DNA of 64,000 bases, taken from positions 124,001-188,000 of the forward strand of contig SRSI01000018.1 of NCBI GenBank assembly GCA_005656395.1, in the 5' to 3' direction. The stretch is from Strongyloides papillosus. Lineage: Eukaryota > Nematoda > Chromadorea > Rhabditida > Strongyloididae. The position numbers were made by a program, and so were the translations under genes. Position 1 is the stretch's first letter. Every line of letters begins with the position of its first letter. This document shows positions 22,433-34,643 of this stretch, piece after piece. Under the pieces are notes generated by a model, which worked only from the letters and a program-made list of their open reading frames with translations, was not told the DNA's origin and did not search any database.

Positions 22433-24504
22433 AGAATTAATTAATAATTATATATGAACCAGGTACAAGGTATCTTCCACGTGTAACAGAGAAGAAAAAA
22501 CTAAGCATACCACGACATCCCGCATAAGTGTACTTTAAAAATGTATACATTTCCCCAACATATCAAAGATTAATGTAAAAACTATTGTCTTTATGGATAT
22601 ATGAAAAGATAATATGAGTACATTTTATAAACTTCAAAAAAGTTGATAAAACTTTAATTCGAATGGACATCTTATGAAGTAAATAACTACGAGAATGAAT
22701 TATCAATCATATTTATATTGCACTTTATTTAGTTATAGGGGAAAGAATGACAAATAAGAACTAAAACTAACACTTATTATAATGACCAGTGACTTCGCTT
22801 TTATGTGCTTTTGTACCAAACGGTAGGTGGAGCATATGATCTGATAAATAATATAAAATTTCCTTAAAAAAATGGCTAATAAACTATTAAATTACCTCAT
22901 AAATAATTAAATTTAAGACTACTTACAGTGGATTTAGAAAACTTGAAATAATTATAAAATTACCAACTTCATAAAAATTAACTGTATTTCAATTTCCAAC
23001 ACATATAATTATGAAGGGAATAAAATTAATAAGTATAAAATAATCATCAAACTTTTTATATTCTCACATAAGCTTACCAAGCCAACTTTAACAGACTCAC
23101 CTTCCTACAAAGTATAGAAAAGTTATTATAACCAAAGAATACCTAAAGAAACCTATTCAATTATACATACATATCTCAAATAAATATCCTACATCTAACG
23201 TTTCATTTCTCTACACATACACACAATAAACCTATACCATTTTAAAGAAAACTTTTTCAAAGTGGAAATCAATGTATAGTAAGGTAAACATTAACTCGCA
23301 ACATCGGATTTCATAAAAAGAGAGATCTATTAATAGTGATTTATTTGCCAACTCCACAAAACCAAATCGTTTAATTGACAAAAACTTCATTAATAGGTAA
23401 ATAATAAACTTAAATAGACATTAAAACTGTATATAAACTTGACAAACACCAAAATGATCAATTGTTGATTAAAGAGAATCCTTATTAAGGCTTCCCCACT
23501 TGTATAAATACACGTCACACATAGATAATAATTATTCGTTCTAAAACTGACGTGGTGTTAGCTGGTAATTGGTGTTCCATAATGTTATAATAATTGAGGT
23601 ATGAAGAATTTGTATTACTGTTAATATTATATTCAAATTTTTATTGTTGGTGTGTATTTAGGTACTTATGTTTTTGTGTATACGTGTCATTATTTGATTA
23701 GCTTATTAATAAAAGATATGAAAAAATGGTTTATTAAAATATTTTACGTCAGTGTTTTTTTCTTTAACGACTCATCACTACGGCATAATTATATTAGACG
23801 AAAAAAATATAATTTATCATCTCATGACATAATATCGCGACAAACGGAAGTAAATGAAAGTGCAATTTCGTGGGTAATTACTGCGATAGTTCTAAATGAT
23901 TATTAGAGAATATTAATAATTTGTCTTCTTTGAAACGAACAGAACATGTTACCTCAAAAATAACTTCTAAAGACAAACATCCAGTATATTAAAAAGTGAA
24001 AATAAATCTTAAAACTTACCTTGATATTAATTAAATAATTAAACCATAAATTATAAAAAAAAATTGAATATAATTCCATCATATCTTAAATATTCCAAAA
24101 AAGATGATAACAATTATTACAAACAAACATCATTATCAATAACAACTTACATAAACATTTGTTGGTATAATGGCATGTCCCGCGATTATCAGAAGTCTCT
24201 CTCCTATCACGAATTGTAAACACCTTAACAGTACCCATGTGGGATATAGTACCTTCCTATAATTTAGTTAAAAATATCTACACTTTCATATTTTTTAACT
24301 TTATTTTTAAAAAATTGTTATCATAAAAACATTCAAATTATGAATAATTATTTTTTCCTACCATTCCATCAATTTTTTATAATCTTTCCTTATAATTTTA
24401 AATATTAACTTTATCGATATGTTGTTTATATGAAGATCACATTTTTCAACTGAATATAACATAATAAATCCTCCATTCTTGAATCTTCCAGGTTTACTAT
24501 CATC
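22433..24504. other. Intergenic region between PDIA6 (-) and RPS5 (+)
   Basis: Two kilobases of AT-rich DNA between divergent genes. The short ORF at 23652-23906 lacks coding character. No tRNA, snRNA or transposon ends were recognised. GC-richer spots at 22500-22530 and 24170-24260 both contain CCCGC but otherwise share little. Confidence 0.4.
24484..24491 (+). other. Probable trans-splice acceptor of RPS5
   Basis: TCTTCCAG ends 13 nt before the ATG at 24505. A leader this short is typical of spliced-leader-trimmed nematode ribosomal-protein mRNAs. Confidence 0.55.
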
Positions 24505-25176
<672 letters not shown>

Positions 25177-25233
25177 ATTCGTATTTTCATGTGTCTTTGG
25201 TGTTGTGAGTTTATTGTTATATTGGTTTTGTCA

Positions 25234-25239
25234 AATAAA
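25234..25239 (+). terminator. Polyadenylation signal AATAAA of RPS5
   Basis: AATAAA about 58 nt after the RPS5 stop codon, followed by a GT-rich stretch. Confidence 0.6.
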
Positions 25240-25461
25240 TCTTGTTGAGAACTGTTATTTAGATTTTAGTTATTTAAGAATAAAAATTTAAGTTTCTAAT
25301 ATTTCTATGGGACTTGAAGAAAATAATATCACAAGTTAAAATTTATTTTATTTCAAAGTCTACATATGGTAAATGTTCAAGAACATAAGTGATATATCCC
25401 TTTATTTGAAAAAAGCATATCAAATAATTTAAGATTATGTTTTTTAATATTTCTTTATCAT

Positions 25462-26264
25462 TTATTGTATGATTTCTTTACTACGTGACGCCTGAGATAT
25501 CCCATAAACAGTTTCTAAAAGCTGTATACTCCTACTATATTGCGGATACCTAATTTTACTATGATTCAACCACCTTCTCCTGACTTGTTTCCAATGCTTA
25601 ACATGATTATTCAACATATCCTCCCTATCATCGATATCAACATTATCTTGTTCCGTATTCTTCAAGGGACTTGGCCATTTAGGTGGTAATGGTACATCTT
25701 TCCTCGACTTCGGCAGCTCCTTAATCTCCTGCGTTGCCAGTAGGTCTAGAGAATCATTCAAAAATGATGGAGTATCCTCGTGTTTCATGGTATTGGTTTT
25801 GAATTGGTCAAATACATCTGAATCATCCCAATTTTCCCTTAAGTAACCTTTTCTTTTATTGCCAAACATGTAAAGCCTCGCCAATTCATATAATGTTTTA
25901 GAGTTATACTCAGAAGATTCAGGAATCTGTAGTAATTTCAATCTAATCTCATTCACCGATGCGGAAACTTCTTTCTTCGGCCTTCCTCTAGTCGTATTAG
26001 GTGGTGGTGAGTTATTTTCAGTAGTATTACTTCTAAAAATAAACATTATACAAAAATTCTCCAGAGATAACTAGAAACAATACCTCTTTCCTTATTCTCT
26101 CCATCTTTCTCCTCCAAGGACACCTCAATCTTCTTCAACTCACTCCTCGAGATCCTCTCCAAAATCTCATTCAAATCTCTCTTCTCATAATCACAGCAAC
26201 ATTCCTCCTTCACCCCATCTATTGATTGAGATTTTCTTAAATTATCCAAACACCCAACATCCAT
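25462..26264 (-). CDS. lin-37: LIN-37 homologue (MuvB/DREAM complex subunit)
   Basis: Best model complement(join(25462..25985, 26084..26264)), about 234 aa. LIN37 is a subunit of the MuvB core that, with E2F/DP and pocket proteins, represses cell-cycle and developmental genes. The match lies in two places: TLYELARLYMFGNKRKGYLRENWD, like the conserved LFDRS..SLYPICRAWMRN block of LIN37, and the C-terminal PLPPKWPSPL...HVKHWKQVRRRWLNHSKIRYPQYSRSIQLLETVYG, matching the MQRWKRIRQRWKE...YSESMKILREMY ending. A GRPKK AT-hook-like motif precedes them. The intron is uncertain. The donor G|GTATTG at 26083 is clear, but only the acceptor CTAGAG ending at 25986 gives an open frame (98-nt intron, GRPKK across the junction). 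The more poly-T-like acceptor near 26033 would break the frame. Confidence 0.72.
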
Positions 26265-26649
26265 AGTATAATAATCACAAAATAAAATTACACAAACCAC
26301 TCCACCTCCATAAACGCCTCAATTTATTTGTCTATCGTCTCTTCCACCATCGTTTCAAGACCAAGATCAGGATCAGGAAACCATTTACTTTTTAATTTAT
26401 TTATTCTCATTCACAACCAAAATTGTCTCCCTACCAGGGGATTATTGTATTTTTGTTTTTTTTTAAATTTCCCCCAACACCAGAGTCAGTTGGCCGTGTC
26501 GTTCCTTTATCTTTTATACAATATATCATTGCCTGTTAAGAGAAAAAAGGCATTGAGAAGGATAAAAATATTTTTGGTACTAAGGAAAGGTAAAGATTTA
26601 CTTTTATCTACTGCTATTTTGGGAAGTATATGAGAAAGGATATATTTAT
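26265..26649. other. Divergent promoter region LIN-37 / WDR6
   Basis: About 385 bp between two divergent starts. The open frame on the plus strand (26328-26633) has no recognisable product and probably reflects UTR/promoter sequence. Confidence 0.4.
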
Positions 26650-29609
26650 ATGAAAATGCTTGTTACCGGACCACGTTTATGTTCGTACAGGAGGAATGCT
26701 GATACTCTATTAGTTGGTAATTGACACTTTTACTGGATAATATTTAAACTTATCTTTTTTTTCTCGTTCCTTCTTTTAGGTAACGCTTCGACGATATCTA
26801 TATATAGGAAATATCTATCCGATAATGGATGTAGTGACAATACTCCTGATGAAGTAATTGTCAATGACAATCCCGAGGGTGAATGGAATCTATACAAACA
26901 AATCCCTATTTTCGTGGAACGTGGTTACAATGTACATGGTATCCTTGAGATGGATGAGAAATATCTAATAGTTTACGGAGAGAAAGCTATAGCTATATTA
27001 AGAGATTACAAAGTATTAAAAATCCGATACTACAGAGATTGGATATTAAGTGCGTTTTCTGTTAAAAGTCTAGAAGTCATCCTGCATTTCTCGACAAACT
27101 CCATAACAATTCTAAATATCATTGAAGATGACCTGGTGACTTTCAAAACAAAATACTCCGCATCACTAGACTTCTCAACCGTTGCCTTGTGTTCTCTTTT
27201 CACAACATCAAAAGAAGGTGAATGTCAATTATTTGTCGGTACATGTTTTGGGCAAATCCTAATGTTCGAACCACTAAAATCCCTAGATGTCATAGGAAGA
27301 TTCGAAGGCCACCATGGAATGGTATTCTCAATGAACCTCGTTGACGACAGGCTATACTCAATCGGTGACGATAGATCATTCCGGTGTTGGGATGTCTCCA
27401 ATCAACTCGAGATATCATGCTCTTATGGACACGAATTTCGCCCCTTCTCCATAGCTTATTGCAAGGAATTTGATTATCATTTGACGGGTGGTGGTGATGA
27501 GATGGTGTGTATATGGAAGTGGTATGATAAGGAGGACAAACCTAAATTGGTGCAGAAGTTATCTATTAAAGGTGGTACTATTTATTCGATGATATGTTTT
27601 GATAGGCAACTATTCTTAGGGACCTACTATGGTGGATTGATGAAGATACAATTAAATGGTAATATATTAAAAGAACCAGTTGAAGTGATAGAATTTGATG
27701 ACCCAAAAACTAAAATTCGCGGTTTCACATACTCTTTTAGTATGAATGATTTTGTTATTATATCCTCAAACGGTGAAGTTTCTCTGTATAATCACACAAA
27801 AAAACTATATGAAATTCTATTAATTGACAAGGACATCAGATCCGATTCCCTCTTCATATCCGGCTCCAAAAAAGTCGTCACCCTCTGCACAAAAGACTCA
27901 GTCTACTTCATCAACATCCTCAAAAAAGACTTCTACAAAGAGGAACTCAACAAAACAATCATATCATCAACCTGGAGTAAAAACTCCTTCTTCCTCTCAC
28001 TAGTAGATGGCACCGTCCTCGTCTACAACTTCTCCCTAATACCTTGTAAACTCTACACCATCCAAATGAGACCACCAACACAAATAACTTCAGCTTTAAT
28101 TATCCCTAATACCTCCTACATTTTTATTGGCCTAAAAAACGGTTGTTTTTTCTACATTAATGGTAGTGAAGATAAGGAAATATATGAGCCCAAAGAAATT
28201 TTTATATATGCACACGATAAAGAGGCAATTTTAGATATTTATTTTAGATCTAGTAATGGGAATTATGTTATATATACGATAGGGAAAGACGGGTGTGTAA
28301 GGACGTGGTTTTTCAATCCATTGTCAGAGGTTAAGAATGTCACTCCAAGGACTGTGATTGATTCCATGTTGGAGTGGCCACATTCCATGTATTCATTCCA
28401 AAATGAATTGTATATCGGTGGTTTTCATGCCAAGTATTTTCAGTTATTTCACCTAGATACCGGGACAAAGATATGTGAGTATGAATGTGGTGGTGGACAC
28501 AGAGCATGGACTGGTAATTTTATCAATGACGATATACCTTATTTTGATTTCTCTTTCATCTCCAAAGGGTCGTTGAATCGTGTCAAGTTGAATTGCAATT
28601 TTGTTTCTATCCTCGATCATTACCTTCATACGTTACAGATTACAAGTATATGTGCCTTGTCCTCGAAACTTTATTTGACGGGTCTGTTGATACGAAAATT
28701 GTCCTGTCGGAGGAGTATAATAGCAATAACAATTGTTTGAATGGACAGAAAGTACTACAGAGAATTAATCAACATACATCAACTATTTATGATATAAAGT
28801 ACATTAAAGAAGTCAATGAGGACTCAACGACGATTTATGTTATCTCAGCTGGTGGTAAAGGTGAAATATCCTTCTGGAAATGCTGTACTGATGAAGGTCC
28901 AATATTTTTGTCACATATTCACTCTTTCAAATTCGATGAAGACTTAAGAGTCTTAGGTTTACAAATAATGACAAATAAATCCATTACACCAGACGTAACA
29001 AAAATCCCATTAATAACAATCCTCTCCGACGGCTCAATAAATCTCCTCCAATGGGACATCAAAAACAAAACCACAACCATCCTGGATACCTTCATAGAAG
29101 ACGTAAACTGGATGTACAGCAAACTAGACAAAATCAACAACACCTCCTTCGCTTCAATAGGTACAGATGGTAACTTATACATCTTCGAGGTAACACCAGA
29201 CCTGAAAATTAACAAAACAAAAACTATCTTCATTGAACGTGCCGGCCTCTCATCTCTAGCCGCATACAACGCCTCCCTGATATGCGTCGGCTCCGAATCA
29301 GGAACCCTCCACATAATATACCAGGGCTCCAAGGTTACAGAGATCCGTTACCACGCCAGCACCCTAACTGGCATCACAGTAGTTGACTCCAACAAACTAT
29401 ACCACATCTTTTCAGTGTCCCTCGACTGCCGGATCGGCCACTACATCTTCAATTCCGGTTTTGGTAGTGTAGGTTTCGAAAATGGAAAAGTGCTTTCAAT
29501 ATCAGATCCCTCAAATATTATCTTTAACAGGAAAACTCTCATCTCCATAGGAGCCGGTGTAGAACATACAAATATAGATTATTTTATTAAAGATTTTGTA
29601 AAGAAATGA
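26650..29609 (+). CDS. WDR6: WDR6 homologue, many WD40 repeats, one frame break
   Basis: join(26650..26716, 26780..29609), a 63-nt phase-1 intron, about 965 aa. WDR6 (yeast Trm734) is the WD40 scaffold that pairs with FTSJ1/Trm7 for 2'-O-methylation of tRNA position 34. The N-terminal block FEGHHGMVFSMNLVDDRLYSIGDDRSFRCWDV followed by YGHEFRPFSIAYC and TGGGDEMVCIWKW is the WDR6-type pair of WD repeats. Further repeats extend to the C terminus (STIYDIKYI..ISAGGKGEISFWK; SSLAAYNASLICVGSESGTL). At 28680-28683 one base is missing: LYLTG in the first frame continues as SVDTKIVL in the next, where a WD repeat should read LTGSVDTKI without a break. The deletion lies in a short G run, so a sequence error is the most likely cause. 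Confidence 0.83.
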
Positions 29610-29676
29610 ATATTATTTATTCTAGATTTTTGTTATTGTAGAATGTAATTAATTGTTAATTAACTTATTATATATT

Positions 29677-29682
29677 AATAAA
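29677..29682 (+). terminator. Polyadenylation signal AATAAA of WDR6
   Basis: AATAAA 68 nt after the WDR6 stop. A TTTAG acceptor (29717-29718) follows 35 nt later, before the next gene on the same strand. Confidence 0.5.
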
Positions 29683-29799
29683 AAATTTGGTTTTTATTCA
29701 CCTTGTATTTTAATTTAGTGGCGGAATATTATTTTATATAGATTTTTTAATGATAGGGACTGTTTTTTCATTCGTTATTATTCATAAATTGTTATAATT

Positions 29800-30285
29800 A
29801 TGAAATTTAAGGGAAAGAATTTGTGCGACTTCAATCCATGTCTAAATGAAGGAGTATGCCAATGGCCAATAGTAAATGAATCATATTTCGGTTGCAAATG
29901 CCAGCCATGTTACTCTGGTATCTTCTGCGAGAAGAGAGACTGCATTAACGAGGAGGAGAATATTGTTTATAATGAAAAGTTTCCTGAAATCAGAACTATA
30001 AGCCACTACCTCGCAATTGCTACTCTTTGGTCGTTATTCTTTATTGCTTGCATCACAACATTAAGGTTCATAAGTAAAGTTGGTAAATTGAAACGAGATG
30101 AGAATGAGGGGACGGTTATTGATTGTACTTCGTATGTTGCTCATGAGGATTCCATGTGCAGTTCCTTTTATGGGGCAACTCATGGGGAGACGAGGAAGAG
30201 GATGAATAAGGTTAAGAATGCAGTTCATAAAGAACACACTTTTAAGGGATTCCCACCTTTGAAGGATACGAAGACAGAGAAGTAA
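29800..30285 (+). CDS. Small EGF-domain single-pass membrane protein, orphan
   Basis: 161 aa, one exon. Residues 9-43 form an EGF-like module: C9, C14, C20, C32, C34 and C43 with the CxC(x)8C ending and SGIFCE signature; Cys37 and Cys48 are additional. Residues 70-92 are a hydrophobic helix (LAIATLWSLFFIACITTLRF). The tail of about 70 residues is basic and Lys-rich, probably cytoplasmic. There is no signal peptide: the EGF module starts at residue 9. It may therefore insert as a signal-anchor with N-terminus outside, or lack an upstream exon; the frame upstream closes at a TAA. It lies 190 bp after WDR6 on the same strand, so co-transcription is possible. A polyadenylation signal overlaps the stop codon. 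Confidence 0.6.
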   Translation: MKFKGKNLCDFNPCLNEGVCQWPIVNESYFGCKCQPCYSGIFCEKRDCINEEENIVYNEKFPEIRTISHYLAIATLWSLFFIACITTLRFISKVGKLKRDENEGTVIDCTSYVAHEDSMCSSFYGATHGETRKRMNKVKNAVHKEHTFKGFPPLKDTKTEK

Positions 30286-32029
30286 TAAAAGGAATGAAGG
30301 TTTTTTGTTTATAATGTTATCACTTTTATTCTTACTACCAGAAAAGGCTATTTTCAACATAAAACATTTTAATGGTAAAATTTAAACTCATGGAGATTTC
30401 AAAAAGATTTTACCTCAAATTACCATAAAACACCCTTTCCATTAATTTCACAAATAAATTCCTCCTCCAATAAACACTATCAATTCTTAAGTTACATTAT
30501 AAAATTACTTAAACAACAATAAAGCATACTTGTTTATACTCATTTCAAATATAATTTTTCTAATAATAAAAGTATTAAAAAATATTAAGATAGATTTAGT
30601 TGTGTGTGTCATCTTTTAGAGTGATACAATTTTTTTACCGCATCATATTAAATGACATATAGAAACATATATTTGTTTTATGTTTATTATTATCATTGTT
30701 TATGTATAATAATTTTTAAGATTACATTTTCAGCTTTACATTATAAAAAATTTCAAAATCGAAAGTGTGCGGAGAGATTTGTTATTGGGAGAGTGGAGAC
30801 ACACATATGACAGTCCCACATACATCTAATTTTTATAAATAGAAAAACTTCAAAAGTAGGTACACGTTCATTGACGTGAAAAGTTTGGTGGAATTTATGT
30901 AGAGGAAATGGAATATAACGATGTTAGAGGAAATAACATCAAACAAAAACATCAGCCATGTATAGTATTATTAATTAACTTAAATTTATATTTTTATTTA
31001 ACCAGAAAAGTTTTATTAAATACAAGGGAAATTACATTTTATAGTTATTTTTATTTTTTTTAAAGTTATTCTTTCTCTATTTTAAGGATTATACAATTCC
31101 CATAAAAATACTATTTTGAATGATTAAAATAATCTCTCAATATAAAAAAAACTAAACGTGTGAAAATAAATATCAAGTTGGGTACTGATGAAGAAAAAAC
31201 TGTTTTCTGATGCACAAAAAATGTAAATAAGAATTAACAAAAAAATATATTTCATTAAAAATTGTTTAACCATAAGAGACCAAAAAGTATATATAATAAA
31301 CGATAATAAAAAGTTGTTTTACAATTGTAAATAATAGAAGATTCATATACATATACAATGGAAAAAGGAAGGACAAGTATGATACAAAAATAATTGAAAG
31401 GATCACTTAGTTAATAATTTTTTTACCATATACATAACGAAAAACATCAATAAAACTATCAAAAATGAACTATTTTATAAACATGAGCATTTGTAATAAT
31501 AAAGAAAAATAAATAAACACAAAAAGTTTTTATTTCTAAAGCCATATGTGGATATTATATTTTATATATTGACAGAAATATTCTTGATTAAAAAAAGTAA
31601 TTGGTAAAGTATCCAGATATGTGCTTTATATAATAATAATATATCCGGGATAAAATTATAATATTTAAATAGATTGGTGACTTATTTTTTTAAATTATAA
31701 TACCATTAATTTAAAAAAAAATTATAAAGCTAATTTTAAAGAAAGATAGTAATAAAAATAATAAATTGATGGAACTAATAATAATACAATAATATGTAAA
31801 TTACCTTCTCTACAAGTCAAATGTATTTTCTTTATATTTATTACTCATTATAAAATTGTATCAACAAGATAGAATCAAATATACTTGCTTTACAAAAAGA
31901 GGTTCATCCAGTACAATGTAATATAGTTTATATATATATACAATAGGTATGTGTATATATATATAGAAAGAAATAGCAATCGACCATAAAGAAGAAAATT
32001 GCCTTTCCAAGACATCCCCAAAAACCATT
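30286..32029. other. Intergenic DNA with the 3' end of the MEP-1-like gene
   Basis: AT-rich; no gene, RNA or transposon termini recognised. The part nearest 32029 is presumably the 3' UTR of the minus-strand gene. Several TATATATA tracts occur around 31930-31960. Confidence 0.4.
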
Positions 32030-34643
32030 TCACCGTTTATGTTTCTCCGAGATATGCAATACCAACTCCCCATAAGAATTGGTCTTGGTATTACAAAAAT
32101 CACAGGAAGGATTAATAGCAATAGATGCAACTTGTAGATTATGTTCCTTAACCATATGTGTAACGTAACCGCTTTTAAAAGTATTCTTACAAATCTTACA
32201 TACACCACCATCTTCACCCCTCTGAGCTTTATGGAGAAGATCAACCGTTACCAAACTATGCTTATCAAAATAGTGCCTCTCCAATGCAAGCCATGTAAAA
32301 AACTTAACATTACACTTCTCACACGAGATAGCCGGTCCATTATCCATATACGATGGCTCCTTATACAATAACTGCTTGTGTTCAGATCGCAAATGAAGGA
32401 AAAGTGAAGATTTATTTGATTGACTCTGATTACACAGTTCACACAGTACCTTCTTCTTGGCTGCCTCCTCCTCATCAGAGATGATCTTAAGTATGATGTA
32501 CATGTGTTGAACAAATTTATCCTCTTGCGACAACTTATAGTTTGGATTTTTCTTTATATTCTCATCTAATTTCATGATCTTCTGAACCACATCGTTCATG
32601 GTGTTTTTGTCCTTCCTGATGATGTCGATGTGCTTACGGAGCTCCGGGGGGATGACTCTCGTATTGACAGCCTTCTCCATCATTGCAAGCCATATCCTTT
32701 GAGTATCTGATGGGGTGTTGTTTTGTTGAGGTTTGGAGGTTGAAGCAGAGGCAGTTGATGATGATGCTTGTTGTTGAGCTAATTGCTGTAACTGGGTTTG
32801 TTGTTGTTGATTTTTTAACAGTTGCATCATTTGTGCTAACTGAAGCATCCCTAATTGTTGTGGATTAATTTGCTTTGTTTGTTGCAAAACTAATAACTGT
32901 TGAATGAGCTGGGCTTGTAATGCTGCTTGTTCGTTATTTTTATTGGCTGCTGCAGCCGCAAATACCTGTTGCTGGATTAGTTTTAATGCATCCGGTGAGT
33001 TCATCTTTGACATCAACTCTGTAAGTGCAGCCATCTGTGCAATCTGGGGATTCGTCCTCATCAAATTGGCCATTGCTGCAGCATTAAAGTTCTGTGAGGC
33101 ATTCTTTATCTCATTAGCTGCTGTCCTTTTTGCTGCCTTAGCTGCAGCCTCCTTCTTAGCCTTCTCCAACATCTGCATCTGCTGTTGTTTCTCCTTCTCC
33201 AACTTCAATCTCTCAGCCTCAGCCCGGAGTTGAGCCTCCTGCAACGGATTGTAGTACTTCAACTGAGAATCAAATAACTTATTAATAGCATTAATATCCT
33301 TCTCCTCATCAATTCTCTGAATATTAAAAACTCTCATCCTATCTTTTTTACATAACTTATAGTGAGCCTCTCTAGGTCCCTTAAATGGAAAATTTTCCTC
33401 ACATATAGGACACTGATACTTATCAGGAACAGGTTCAATAACAGGTTCCTTGTCGTGCATATTTCTAATGTGTTTAAGAATTTTCTTCTCACTAGCATCA
33501 ACTTCAGGACAATATGTACAACGATACCTTTTACCATCAAAATGAAGCTTCTGAAGATGTTCTGTGAGAATGACTTGAGATTCTGTTTTAAAGCCACATG
33601 CTTTACATTTTTTGTACTTTACTTTGTAGGGTTTGTTGTCTTCTTTGACTTGCTCGTATAGGGGTCTAAGTTGGATGACGACTCTCTCGTACTCCTCCGG
33701 AGAACGGGGTGGTTCCGGGAGGTTTCTCTGGAATACAATATCACCGTAGACGTGTTCCTTCACCAAACCATCACCAATATCCATGATCAGTTGACTCATA
33801 TTAGGAGACTTAAAAATAGACTTAAATATCGCCTTCTTCTTCTTCTCATCCTCAGTTGGCTGTGGTTTTTTGGTCTCAAAAGTCTTGGCAAAAAAGGAAT
33901 CAAAAGAAATCTCTGGGTCATGTTCAAAGACCATGTCAACCGTCAGGGAAGGTGGAACATAAATACAATTAGGTAAAGTAATCTCCTTCCCATGGATCAT
34001 TTTCTTAACCTCCTCCTGGTGACTTCTTACCTCATTGTGTATCCCGAACAATATCGTATCCAAAACCTTACATTTCGGTGCTGTTGGTTTTTTACACTCC
34101 TCCAGGAAGGTTTTCTCAATACCATCTAATAGATTTTCAAAATTATATGGCTCGTTTTTTTCAGTTATTTCATTTTTTGTAACTTCTTTAGTTATTTTAG
34201 GAATTTCCTCAGAACACTCATCGTTTAAATTTTTACCCGCATTTTTTTCTTGAGTTCCTACTTCATTCTCTCCTTCTACTACACCTGTTTTATCGTTGTT
34301 TTTTGAGAAGCCGTTTGAAGATGCCTAAAAGATGGGGGAAAGAAAAAAAATAGAAAACAGGATTAACAATAATAAAACATACGTGATTATTCTGTAAATC
34401 TTTCTCATTCTTCGGATCATCAGGAACAGGACTTATATTCTCCCCACCACCAATATCCGATTTAAACTTCTTTACCGGTGGCTCCATCTGCCCATTTATA
34501 TTCTCAGCATTATCAGAATTGATACCATTCCTTAAACTACTATCACTATTAGATATACCATTCTCCGAGATAGTTATTGGTTTATCATCTGGACTTTCAT
34601 CACAGACAAGATCCATCTTGGTAACCTCACCATCATCAGCCAT
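32030..34643 (-). CDS. mep-1: MEP-1-like protein: seven C2H2 zinc fingers with a Gln/Ala-rich centre
   Basis: complement(join(32030..34324, 34383..34643)), a 58-nt phase-0 intron, 851 aa. MEP-1 in C. elegans is a nuclear zinc-finger protein that works with the Mi-2/LET-418 chromatin remodeller and with MOG proteins in germline-soma and sperm-oocyte decisions. Three fingers lie near residues 327-415 (CKACGFKTESQVILTEHLQKLH, then CTYCP...HIRNMH, then CPICEENFPFKG). Four lie near 715-850 (CELCNQ..HLRSEH; CEKCNV..HYFDKH; CKICKN..HMVKEH; CDFCNT..HISEKH). Between them is a Lys/Ala coiled stretch and a Gln-rich region (about 460-640). Seven fingers plus the Gln-rich centre and total length fit MEP-1. 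The N terminus is acidic and Asn/Ser-rich. The name rests on architecture, so other zinc-finger families remain possible. Confidence 0.72.

Noticed and set aside
26328..26633. 101-codon plus-strand frame between LIN-37 and WDR6
   Set aside because: No recognisable protein, runs through the shared promoter/UTR region.
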